From Anolis sagrei (Eukaryota; Chordata; Lepidosauria; Squamata; Anolidae), in the NCBI RefSeq assembly GCF_037176765.1, contig NC_090023.1, forward strand, positions 128,535,866-128,599,865: 64,000 nucleotides of DNA, written 5' to 3'. A program made the position numbers and the translations under genes. This document shows, piece by piece, positions 57,301-64,000 of this stretch. Below the pieces are notes generated by a model. It saw nothing but the letters and a program-made list of their open reading frames with translations. It ran no database searches and was not told where the DNA came from. Position 1 is the first letter of the stretch, and each line of letters begins with the position of its first letter.

Positions 57301-58496
57301 AATGTCTTTGAATAATAGCCAAACTCACCAGCTGCTCAGTTAAAAATTAGGTAATGAACTGTGTTTACAAGGATTGGGGTCTTTCTCTATTCAATTTTCT
57401 CTGGGAGTTATTATTTTTCTAAAATCTTGTAAAAATCTGGGTTTTTCCTCCCAAATGACACTGGTATGGCTCACAAAATATCTGAATTGGCAAATCTTGG
57501 ATTGCTGTGATCCAGGAAATGAAGAAAGGAAACTGATTGGTATATAAGGGGAGAGAAGCTCACAAGCACGTCTTACTCCTGAAATGCCAAGCAACAGTTG
57601 GGTGTTGAATTGCAACATGTCGCCGTGTATTTTAGCAATTCTAAATGATTATAGTTGCCAGAGCAAACTTCTGAAATGTCTGTTTTTGTTTGCAGCTTAT
57701 TGATTTTCAGTGGAAACTAGGGATGGCAGTCAGTTCTGACAACTGTAAATCTCTGAAATCCCCATATGTTACCATCGCAATGAAGGTGGCAGACGCTTCA
57801 GGACGCATCACAAGCAAAACATTTGAAATGACAGTCTCACAGTTTCAGGTTAGTAGTCATCTTTCATATTTCTTGTTTCTTTCAAAGACTGGCATTCATT
57901 CTGACACTATTACAAATGAACCGCATAACATGTCACAGGATGCGTTTAATTGATTCTCCAGTCTAAATCCAATTGCTGTTAACAACTAGAGTAGATTCAT
58001 TGAATTGTTAAATGGTAACACTTATGTAAATCCTGCTGGTTCAATAGGTCTACTTCAGTTGGAGCTAAGTTTTGGATTTCAGCCTTTATGTAATCATGAT
58101 CACCAATCAGTGCAACAAATGCTATGGGAAGAAAATAACATTTACATTGATTAAATTAGGAGCCCTGAGTGGTTTGAAACAAATCCGGTTAATGATTTGA
58201 ACTCATGTACTGGGGCATAACCAGTTGTTTTGGTCATTTTTAAGGTAGGAGCCTCCAGTGGTGCAGTGAGTTTAAACCCTTGTGCCAGCAGGACTGCTGA
58301 CCAAAAGGTTGGCAGTTTGAATCTGTGGAGCGGGGGAATCTCTCATCTGTCAGCTCCAGCTTCTCATTTGAGGATACAAGAGAAGCCTCCCACAGGATGG
58401 TAAATCATCTGGGCGTCCCCTGGCAACATCCTTGCAGATGGCAAATTCTCTCACACCAGAAGCGGCTTGCAGTTTCTTAAATCACTCCTGATACCA

Positions 58497-58529
<33 letters not shown>

Positions 58530-61500
58530 TAATAATAATAACAACAACAACAACAACAGACTACAAGCAGAGGCACAACACCGTTGCTCAGATGATTCAT
58601 TGGAACTTGTGCCACAAATACCATCTGCCTGCGACAAAGAACTGGTGGGATCACAAACCGGAAAAAATTACAGAGAATGAGCACGCCAAACTCCTCTGGG
58701 ACTTCCAGATTCAGACAGACAGAGTTTTGGAGCGTAATACTCCTGACCTCACACTCGTGTTAAAAAACTATGGATCCTTGATGTCACAATCCCAGGTAAC
58801 AGCAGGATTGAAGAGAAACAACTGGAAAAGCTGACACAATATGAGGATTTAAAAATCGAACTGCAAAGACTCTGGCACAAGCCAGTAAAGGTGGTCCCAG
58901 TGGTGATCAGCACACTGGGTGCAGTGCCTAAAGACCTTGGCCTGCACTTAAACACAATTGGCGCTGACAAAATTACCATCTGCCAGCTGCAGAAGGCCAC
59001 CTTACTGGGATGTGCACGCGTTATTCTCCGATAAATCACACAGTCCTAGACACTTGGGAAGTGTCCGACGTGTGATCCAATTCAACTGCCAGCAGAGTGT
59101 CTGCTGTGGACTCATCTTGTTGTGTTTCTAATAATAATAATAGTAATATAAAAATAAAAAAATAAATAATTACATGGTGCATATTAAGAAATTACTTAAT
59201 AACTTATATATTAACATGAAGGCTCCAAAACAATTACTGGGAGTAATTACTGAAGTTTGTTCAGTTGGACCTTAGCTGTATCTGCCTTTTTGAGAAGAAT
59301 ATACAGGGTTAGTCAAAATGCATAGGCCAATAAGCCATTCAATTGAATGGCTTATTGGCCTATGCATTTTGACTAACCCTGTATATTAGATCTGTCTTTA
59401 AGAGTATGTGTAAATCCACGCCCCTCCTGCCTTACACCTGTCATTTTGCTAATAGTTAAACATGCACTATTTTTATAGATCTTTGTAAGTGTACAAATGA
59501 TTTAGTTTACTGCCCTTCATCTTCTCAGACACTCCCTGAGATCAAAGAATGAGATACTCAGAATTCTTTGTGACTGAGCAGTTTGTGCTTAGAAAAAGTA
59601 TTTGAATATTTATGTATTGCCTTCTAGTTAAAGGTACAGAAAGTGGGGTTCTTCCCTTAACACATATTAAATAAATACGGCGCAGATGAAAATGAAGGCT
59701 TTTTGTTGTTCGTTAGGATTTTGTTAGGGAAAACTCCCCAAAACAGCAGAGCATCCAAAATGCAAACAGAATACTTATAGTTGAGCATTCAGCTCACAGC
59801 AAGCGAAGTGTGAAGTGCCTTTATTTATTTATTTATTTATTTATTTATCGTGTCATCAGCAACCAGACATTTGTATTACATTTTTAACAAAAACAAACAA
59901 ACAGACAGACAAAACACAGAATGTGCAAGCTTGGTAGTTGATTAAATGTCCTTAGACCACTTGGAGTGCCTCTGGTGTTGCCACAAGGAGGTCCTCCACT
60001 GTGCATGTGGCAGGGCTCAGGTTGCATTGCAGTAGGTGGTCTGCGGTTTGCTCTTCTCCACACACGCATGTCGTGGATTCCACTTTGTAGCCCCATTTCT
60101 TAAGATTGGCTCTGCACCTCGTGGTGCCAGAGCGCAGTCTGTTCAGCGCCTTCCAAGTCACCCAGTTTTCTGTGTGCCCAGGGGGGAGTCTCTCATTTGG
60201 TATCAGCCATTGTTTGAGGTTCTGGGTTTGAGCCTGCCACTTTTGGACTCTCGCTTGCTGGGGTGTTCCAGCAAGTGTGTCTGTAGATCTTAGAAAACTA
60301 TTTCTTTTCTTTTTTATTATTATTATGAATTTTTTTCAAAATACAACAATAGGGGGTTTTAATAGTTATACAGAATAGCTAAAAACAGTGTGGCCGGGGG
60401 GGGGGGGGGGGGGATGGGGAAGGTGAGGAAAATAAGGGGAGGAATTCCCTATCAGGTGTTTTCCTAGGTTTTCGGGGGCAGGTAGGATCTGGGAAGGGGA
60501 GGGGCAACAAGGGGGGAAAGGGGGGATGGGATCTTGGGGGATTGACTTCCAACTCTATCTTCTCCACGTTCACGGTTTCGTTTCTTCTGTTCAGCTTTGA
60601 TTTCTGGCTTATCCCTTGTAATTTTATTCTGACTCTTGTTTTATGATCCACTCTTATTTTCCTGGAATTGCATTTTTCTCCATGTATTCCTTTAATGGGT
60701 TCCAGTCTGTTCTTTTGAGTGAGCGTCCATATGTGTCTTTTAGTGCGTAGGTTAGCATGTCCATTTCTTTTATTTCTAGGACTTTCTTTAACCATTCTCC
60801 TTCCATTGAGAAAACTATTTCTTGATTTAAGTCGTTGACATGCTGGCTGATACCCAAACAGGGGATGGGCTGGAGATGTCACTGCCTTGGTCCTTTCACT
60901 ATTGGCTGCTACTTCCCAGCAGATGTCAGGTGGTGCAATACCAGTTAGACAGTGTAATTTCTCCAGTGGTGTAGGGTGCAGACACCCCGTGATAATGCGG
61001 TATGTCTCATTAAGAGCCACATTCACTGTTTTAGCGTGGTGAGATTTGTTCCACACCGAGCATGCATACTCAGCAGCAGAGTAGCATAGCGCAAGGGCAG
61101 ATGTCTTCACTGTGTCTGGTTGTGATCCCCAGGTTGTGCCAGTCAGCTTTCGTATGATATTGTTTCTAGCACCCACTTTTTGCTTGATGTTCAGGCAGTG
61201 CTTCTTGTAGGTCAGAGCACGGTCCAGAGTGACTCCCAGGTATTTGGGTGTGCTGCAATGCTCCAGTGGGATTCCTTGCCAGGTGATCCTCAGAGCTCGG
61301 GATGCTTGTCTGTTCTTAAGGTGAAAGGCACATGACTGTGTTTTTGATGGATTAGGGATCAGCTGGTTTTCCCTGTAATAGGCAGTAAGAGCATCTAGAG
61401 CTTTGGAGAGCTTCTGTTCAACCATCTCAAAGCTCCCTGCCGTGTGATGTGGCTTTAAAGAATTTAGAGTTTAGGCAGACAAAGATGCAGAGTCCAATCT

Positions 61501-62121
61501 TAAAAATCACAAAAGGTTTATTTTACATCAAAAAGAAAAACTACATTCCTTAATGATAAAGAACTGGGTCTGAGCCACTCTAACACCCATCTCTTCTAAA
61601 GTTCTCAAAGAGAGGGGAAAAACACCAGTCACTAAATCTCTCCTGACCCACAGACACAGATAGATCTCAATTTACACAGCACAGCTAGTTAATCACAAGC
61701 AGCAATGGATCACACCAATTGAAAGGTTGACAGTTCGAAGCCCGAGTCATAGTGAGCAGCTGACCTTCAGCCCAGCTCACTGTCCACCTAAGCAGTTCAA
61801 AAACAGCTGTGAGTAGAGAAATTAGGCACCGCTTAATTGGGGAGGTATTTTATGGCACCATGAAAAGGAAGTACCAGAAATGCCAGCAATCAAAGGAAGG
61901 AAGAAAAATGCAATCAAGGGCTCTTTGTCATAGAGGATGGAGCGACAGCACTCCCCCAGTGGCTGGAATCGGACACAACCTCCATGACACCGAAGTTGGG
62001 AAAAAATGCTCTACGTGCTATTTGTCCTGTCTGTTTAACGCCATTACATGTTTGCCATGTATGTGTTCAGGAATTCGTCCTGAGTCCCCTTTGGGGTGAG
62101 AAGGGCGCAGTATAAATGCTG

Positions 62122-62152
<31 letters not shown>

Positions 62153-62315
62153 ATAGTGTAAAATGGGCCAAAGTGAAACTTGTATGTACATACCAAGCAC
62201 AGTGTACTATATCTCCTTGTGTTAATGCCAATATTTATATGCACTTATCTGCTTTCTATTTTAGAACTTCTACAGTCAATTCAAGGAGATGGCAAGCATT
62301 CTTGAGACAGTTTGA
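47536..62315 (+). CDS. COMMD6: COMMD6, long form with N-terminal HN domain and COMM domain (seven coding exons)
   Basis: COMMD proteins form the Commander complex with CCDC22/CCDC93 and retriever, and act in endosomal recycling and NF-kappaB control. Coding exons: 47536-47575, 50411-50469, 53327-53392, 53619-53695, 55172-55340, 57696-57848, 62265-62315. All junctions are GT/AG and phases agree; the product is 204 residues with TGA at 62313-62315. Residues 138-204 are the COMM domain (LIDFQWKLGMAVSSDNCKSL at the start, QNFYSQFKEMASILETV at the end), close to human COMMD6 by recall. Residues about 15-137 are a helical N-terminal domain (PQDLFAELCEQIIRYLQ, GGLPKQAIQVIRHVW) that the roughly 85-residue human protein lacks. 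The start codon has T at -3 but G at +4, and no better upstream in-frame ATG is seen. It is divergent from UCHL3. Confidence 0.95.
47943..48074. mobile_element. Palindromic fold-back MITE (GGGCCCxTTCCA type)
   Basis: GGGCCCCTTCCACACAGC at the left, TATGGCTGTGTG at the right, inner CCCAGTTCAAAGCATTTTCT. One arm has lost bases near the end. Confidence 0.7.
48340..48515 (+). mobile_element. LINE 3' tail (L2-like), plus orientation
   Basis: AAT repeat at about 48352-48386, then GCTTTGAGTCGCCTCTGGGC, GGGCAGTATACAAATG and an AAAT tail. Standard L2-type 3' end, with the AAT repeat interrupting its body. Confidence 0.6.
48516..48800 (-). mobile_element. LINE 3' end (L2-like), minus orientation
   Basis: TTTATTTATACCCTGCCACC, CCCAAAGGGGACTCAGGGCA, then an AT-rich body. 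It abuts the previous tail head-on, so two LINE copies meet at their A-rich ends. Confidence 0.65.
48992..49286 (-). mobile_element. tRNA-derived SINE, full length
   Basis: Minus orientation, GGTAAAGGTTTTCCCTTGAC at the left and GTGCTATGTCACCACCG at the tRNA head on the right. Same family as 27068-27391. Confidence 0.72.
49882..49985. mobile_element. Fragment of CAGGCAGTCCCC-type element
   Basis: CAGTCCCAAAGTTACGAACA, then AAAGTGTAACTCCAACC, matching the left end of the 7207-8972 element. Only this end is present. Confidence 0.55.
49996..50366. mobile_element. Penelope-type terminal repeats joined tail to tail
   Basis: A minus-orientation piece (49996-50090) meets a plus-orientation piece (about 50091-50366). 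The plus piece keeps a clear hammerhead-like core at 50269-50309 (CTGAAGA ... GAAA). Same architecture as 38008-38362. Confidence 0.7.
50411..50469 (+). CDS. COMMD6: COMMD6 exon 2 (residues 14-33)
   Basis: 59 nt, acceptor TTATAG and donor GTAAGT. Encodes DFGNTTETIKTIPQDLFAEL, the first helix of the N-terminal domain. Confidence 0.85.
50745..51040. mobile_element. Possible DNA transposon end (CAGTGTTCCTTCGCTACTTT)
   Basis: The phrase CAGTGTTCCTTCGCTACTTT followed by TTCGCTTTCCATGGACTCGC resembles the end of a Tc1/mariner-type element. I cannot find the opposite end with certainty. Confidence 0.35.
51382..51490. mobile_element. Fold-back MITE variant (GTTTAACTGCATTGAAC arms)
   Basis: Arms GAAGTTTAACTGCATTGAAC and TTCAATGCAGTTAAACTGC. 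Same variant as 29215-29354; outer ends partly lost. Confidence 0.65.
52729..52962 (-). mobile_element. tRNA-derived lizard SINE, full length
   Basis: Minus orientation: AGTGTCAGAAGTGACTTGAG at the left and the tRNA-like head at the right ending GTGCCACCACGGCTCC. About 234 bp. Confidence 0.75.
53327..53392 (+). CDS. COMMD6: COMMD6 exon 3 (residues 34-55)
   Basis: 66 nt, phase 0, after a strong polypyrimidine tract and TTTTAG; donor GTAAGG. Encodes CEQIIRYLQCQIPAVNTIEL then CQ. Confidence 0.9.
53393..53618 (+). other. COMMD6: COMMD6 intron 3
   Basis: 226 bp, AT-rich, no repeat seen. Confidence 0.85.
53619..53695 (+). CDS. COMMD6: COMMD6 exon 4 (residues 56-80 and part of 81)
   Basis: 77 nt, acceptor TCCTAG and donor GTAAGC. 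Encodes RFQAAGIKIAASDLAKVVNA then ISFVF, ending at phase 2. Confidence 0.9.
53951..54265 (+). mobile_element. tRNA-derived SINE with a shared 5' extension
   Basis: SINE body 54018-54265: head AGGAGCCCCCGGTGGTGC, B-box GGTTCAAATCC at about 54082, tail CGAGTCGCTCCTGACAC. The about 66 bp before it (TTTAATGATTTGAACTCA...) recur before another SINE at 58181-58246. Confidence 0.78.
54333..54476. mobile_element. Fold-back MITE variant, diverged
   Basis: GGCTGCATCTATGTTGCC at the left and GTCAGTGTTGATCCAGCC at the right, with TAATGCAGTTTGAGCTGC mirrored by TAATGCAGCTCAAACTG. Confidence 0.6.
55172..55340 (+). CDS. COMMD6: COMMD6 exon 5 (end of residue 81 to 137)
   Basis: 169 nt, acceptor TATATAG and donor GTAAAC. 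Completes the HN domain: NELSSEELSTKLSGAAGGLP, then KQAIQVIRHVWSEQGSSL, ending AEDAKHMVAVGQ. The apparent ATG at 55161 lies in the intron and is not a start. Confidence 0.92.
55341..57695 (+). other. COMMD6: COMMD6 intron 5
   Basis: Contains the 867-bp hAT element (55682-56548). 56557-57695 shows no gene; the open frames there have no domain or splice support. Confidence 0.75.
55682..56548. mobile_element. Nonautonomous hAT element, 867 bp, with internal hairpin
   Basis: Flanked by the identical octamer CTCTAAAG (55674-55681 and 56549-56556). Ends TAGTGTTCCCAACC and GGTTGGGAACCACTG are inverted. Inside, 55812-55862 and 55938-55988 form near-perfect inverted arms of about 50 bp with a 75-nt loop. 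Further in are TAC and AAT trinucleotide runs (about 56160-56196 and 56281-56311). No transposase is seen. Confidence 0.88.
57696..57848 (+). CDS. COMMD6: COMMD6 exon 6 (residues 138-188), main COMM exon
   Basis: 153 nt, phase 0, acceptor TTTGCAG and donor GTTAGT. Encodes LIDFQWKLGMAVSSDNCKSL, then YVTIAMKVADASGR, ending in MTVSQFQ. Trp143 is the invariant COMM-domain Trp. Confidence 0.96.
58181..58495 (+). mobile_element. tRNA-derived SINE with the same 5' extension as 53951
   Basis: SINE body 58247-58495 with head AGGAGCCTCCAGTGGTGC and tail TCACTCCTGATACC. The preceding 58181-58246 aligns with 53951-54017 (TTAATGATTTGAACTCATG). A second, truncated SINE head (AGGAGCCCTGAGTGGTTTGA) lies just before at about 58159. 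Confidence 0.75.
58556..59130 (+). mobile_element. LINE of the R2/R4 type, endonuclease-domain fragment
   Basis: Coding traces HNTVAQMIHWNLCHKYHLPA, WWDHKPEKITENEHAKLLWD and IQTDRVLERNTPDL, then in another frame EKQLEKLTQYEDLKIELQRLW and KPVKVVPVV. This fits the restriction-like endonuclease (PD...K) end of R2/R4-group LINEs; the ascription is by recalled family patterns. It is bounded by AAT/AAC repeats at both ends and has at least one frame change, so it is dead. Confidence 0.65.
59304..59381. mobile_element. Perfectly palindromic mariner-type mini-element
   Basis: 78 bp with 39-bp arms, no spacer and no mismatch, starting CAGGGTTAGTCAAAATGC, flanked by TA on both sides. Matching extends into the flanks so that 59298-59387 is a perfect 90-bp palindrome. 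It resembles two mariner terminal repeats fused, as in the human MADE1 family. Confidence 0.85.
59819..61440 (-). mobile_element. Non-LTR LINE, C-terminal reverse transcriptase and zinc-finger part, interrupted by L1
   Basis: Minus orientation. The right part, 60824-61440, encodes STPKYLGVTLDRALTYKKHC, TSALALCYSAAEYACSVWNK and NETYRIITGCLHPTPLEKLH, the region after the reverse-transcriptase palm. The left part, 59880-60291, encodes LNRLRSGTTRCRANLKKWGY and CVCGEEQTADHLLQC, a cysteine/histidine motif. The 3' end is a TTTA microsatellite at 59819-59848. I cannot name the clade. The frame remains largely open, so it is fairly young. Confidence 0.75.
60307..60808 (-). mobile_element. 5'-truncated L1 with 15-bp target duplication
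   Basis: Flanked by AGAAAACTATTTCTT at 60292-60306 and again at 60809-60823. On the minus strand its beginning encodes MEGEWLKKVLEIKEMDMLTY and DWNPLKEYMEKN, the end of an L1-type ORF2. Its A-rich 3' end is at 60307. It contains an 18-G run at 60396-60413. It lies inside another LINE. Confidence 0.8.
61700..62155 (+). mobile_element. SINE-like element with a LINE-type tail
   Basis: A tRNA-like B-box (GGTTGACAGTTCGAAGCCC) at about 61725 is followed by a body and a 3' end CCTGAGTCCCCTTTGGGGTG, AGAAGGGCGCAGTATAAATG and an AAAT microsatellite. The L2-type tail suggests a SINE mobilised by an L2 LINE. Confidence 0.55.
62265..62315 (+). CDS. COMMD6: COMMD6 exon 7 (residues 189-204 and stop)
   Basis: Acceptor ATTTTAG, encodes NFYSQFKEMASILETV and TGA, matching the human C-terminus in length. 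Confidence 0.96.
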   Translation, partial: NFYSQFKEMASILETV

Positions 62316-62785
62316 ACAGCACCTCAACAGTTCACATGAATCAAATGAGTCCTTTGGCCTTTCCTATGAAAGCAAATGGTTTTTGTTGAAGAAAAATATG
62401 GAAGTTGATCATCATTCCAATTGTCTTCATTATGTAATACCTATTTGGAGAAAAAGATCCACAGCCAGTCTGTGAAGACACTTCCTGTTTCTGACTCTTA
62501 ACTCAAGAATGTGCTGTTGTTAACAGCAAAAATAGAGAGAGCACACAACTTCCACCAGAATGCAATGATATGGGCTACACAGAATAGATGTTGGGATATA
62601 ACAAGATATTTTAAATCTTGTTTTAAATAGTTACCACTCTCTGTATTTATAAGTAAACTAAGAGTGCATAACATATGATTAATACGTTGCCTATGAAAAA
62701 TAGCTTGCGGAGTCAACATTCCATTCTACAATGAAATAATATTTAATATAACAAATAAAAATTTGGAAAATATTACTGCACCTTG
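62316..62785 (+). terminator. COMMD6: COMMD6 3' UTR and poly(A) signal
   Basis: The 3' UTR runs from the stop to an AATAAA at 62754-62759, followed by a T/G-rich stretch at about 62795-62815. This predicts a 3' UTR of about 450-470 nt with no repeat in it. Confidence 0.65.
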
Positions 62786-63594
62786 ATCCTCATTCGTTGT
62801 TTATTGCTGTCTTTCATGGGGAGGTTCGTTTTACTTAGTAAAATTAAAATTGCGTGTGTATATGAATTTACCTGTCTACTGCTAACAGGTATTTCACACA
62901 GTAATTTGGGCTGGCATTGAAAGGTACACAAGTGGGTGTAAGGGTTATTTATGGCTGTGGTTAGATTTTCACAGGTCTGAATGCTTCAATTTAAGTTCAT
63001 GGCTTCCTGCTGTCCTGTAAATGAAGCAACATGGAACATACACATTTTTATAAAGTCAAATCGTACCTTTTTGCTTTCCTTATTTTTGGAATAAGAACAG
63101 TTCAAAGTTCCAGAGAAGCAGAAAGTTTTAAAGCCTTAAATACTTTCTTAAACTTAGGGGTCCATGCTGTTCGTAATAGATGGCTATTTCTTGGAATCCG
63201 AGTAATAAATTTCTTGGCCCCGTTTGACTGTTGGAGATAACATCTCAGATCTATTTCCTGAACATTTTGTGTAGCTTCAAAGTTTACTCCCTGACATAAT
63301 ACTCTTCCTACAAGGTGGTATTTAACTACTCCTGTGGTTTTGTAAATGTCACCCTGTATTTAATAATTTTATGCACATTCTACCTGCAGCCTTTAATTAA
63401 CTTGTGTGAATATTCATTATGTCCTCTTTCCAGCAGTAGCCCTGAATATCATGAGTTTCACACATCTTATTCTGAATTTTTTGCCCCTGAGCCAACTTTA
63501 TCCTTGCTGTGGACTAATGTTTTAACAAGTGTTATGCTAACTGTAAAGCTCCGAGCCTCCTGTGCAAACATTTTTGGAAAAGATTATGATTTAT
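62786..63594. other. Downstream intergenic DNA
   Basis: No gene or repeat family is recognised. The open frames at 63031-63240 and 63315-63602 show no domain. Confidence 0.45.
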
Positions 63595-64000
63595 GTTGTT
63601 GAAGGCTTTCATGACCAGAATCACTGGGTTGCTGTGAGTTTTCCGGGCTGTATGGCAATTTTCTAGAGGCATTCTCTCCTGACGTTTCACCCATATCCGT
63701 GGCAGGCATCCTCAGAGGTTGTGAGGTTTCTTGGAAATTGGGCAAGTGAGGTTTATACTGTATATCTGTGGAATGTCCAGGGTGGGAGAAAGAACTCTTG
63801 TCTGCTTGAGGCAAGTGTGAATGTTACAATTGGCCACCTTGATTAGCATTGGATGGCCTTTTAACTTCATCAAGGGAAACACTGACCACATAAGGAAGAA
63901 ACACAATCTACAAACTACAGACCACTAAGAAAATCCAACAAATGCTACATTCAGCAAAGGACAAGAGGGATCCTCTCACCTCTGCAGGAGTCTACCGTAT
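63595..64000 (+). mobile_element. Penelope-like element, left part, running off the window
   Basis: Terminal repeat in minus orientation (63595-63862), then coding traces in plus orientation: KKIQQMLHSAKDKRDPLTSA followed by GVYR at the last bases, as just before the GIY-YIG motif of Penelope-like elements. Same arrangement as 18462-19403. The remainder lies beyond 64000. A fossil fragment. Confidence 0.75.

Larger units (their letters stand above)
57849..62264 (+). other. COMMD6: COMMD6 intron 6
   Basis: 4.4 kb, almost all repeats: extended SINE (58181-58495), R4-like LINE (58556-59130), mariner palindrome (59304-59381), LINE with L1 inserted (59819-61440) and a SINE/LINE tail (61700-62155). 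61440-61700 holds nothing I can name. Confidence 0.75.

Noticed and set aside
60379-61425. 348-residue open frame on the minus strand as a host protein
   Set aside because: Its first two thirds are LINE reverse transcriptase. The rest runs into an inserted L1 bounded by a 15-bp duplication, so it is a chance fusion of two transposons.
61440-61700. Possible retroviral long terminal repeat
   Set aside because: There is an AT-rich stretch with a TTTATTTTACA word but no matching second repeat, no internal region and no target duplication, so no element is called.
1-64000. CRISPR arrays, operons, rRNA or tRNA genes
   Set aside because: None seen. The tandem repeats are microsatellites and MITE halves, and tRNA-like boxes occur only in SINE heads. 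The gene structure with introns is vertebrate.

Overview
The window reads as nuclear DNA of a squamate reptile, most likely an iguanian lizard of the Anolis type. That rests on recalled family knowledge: CR1 and L2-type LINEs with reptilian 3' ends, tRNA-derived lizard SINEs, Penelope-like elements, an L1 copy, an R4-like LINE fragment and very many fold-back DNA transposons. No database search was possible.

Three host genes are present, in the order known from human 13q22 (LMO7 - UCHL3 - COMMD6). (1) The first coding exon of LMO7 lies at 6480-6554 on the minus strand, with a GC-rich promoter region to about 7050; the rest of that gene runs off the left edge. (2) UCHL3 occupies 16226-39164 on the minus strand. 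Its nine coding exons join in frame to 230 residues, the recalled human length, with Gln89, Cys95, His169 and Asp184 at the expected numbers. One exon is only 12 nt. (3) COMMD6 occupies 47536-62315 on the plus strand. Its seven coding exons join in frame to 204 residues. Unlike the short mammalian protein it keeps an N-terminal helical domain ahead of the COMM domain.

UCHL3 and COMMD6 are divergent. As recalled, their human orthologues almost touch head to head; here about 8.4 kb separates the two ATGs, and that spacer is crowded with palindromic MITEs, SINEs and a pogo-like element.

Layout: 1-6479 LMO7 intron 1 with nested transposons and a large GGAA array; 6480-7050 LMO7 exon 1 and promoter; 7051-15800 LMO7/UCHL3 gap (a microsatellite-filled DNA transposon, pogo-like, CR1 and SINE copies); 15800-39420 UCHL3; 39420-47320 fold-back-rich spacer; 47320-62785 COMMD6; 62785-64000 downstream, ending inside a Penelope-like element.

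The most interesting non-genic signals are: a hammerhead-ribozyme-like core kept at fixed spacing in many Penelope-type terminal repeats; a perfect 90-bp palindrome in a COMMD6 intron that resembles a mariner MADE1-type element; the fold-back cluster between the divergent promoters; and several nested insertions whose order can be read from target duplications.
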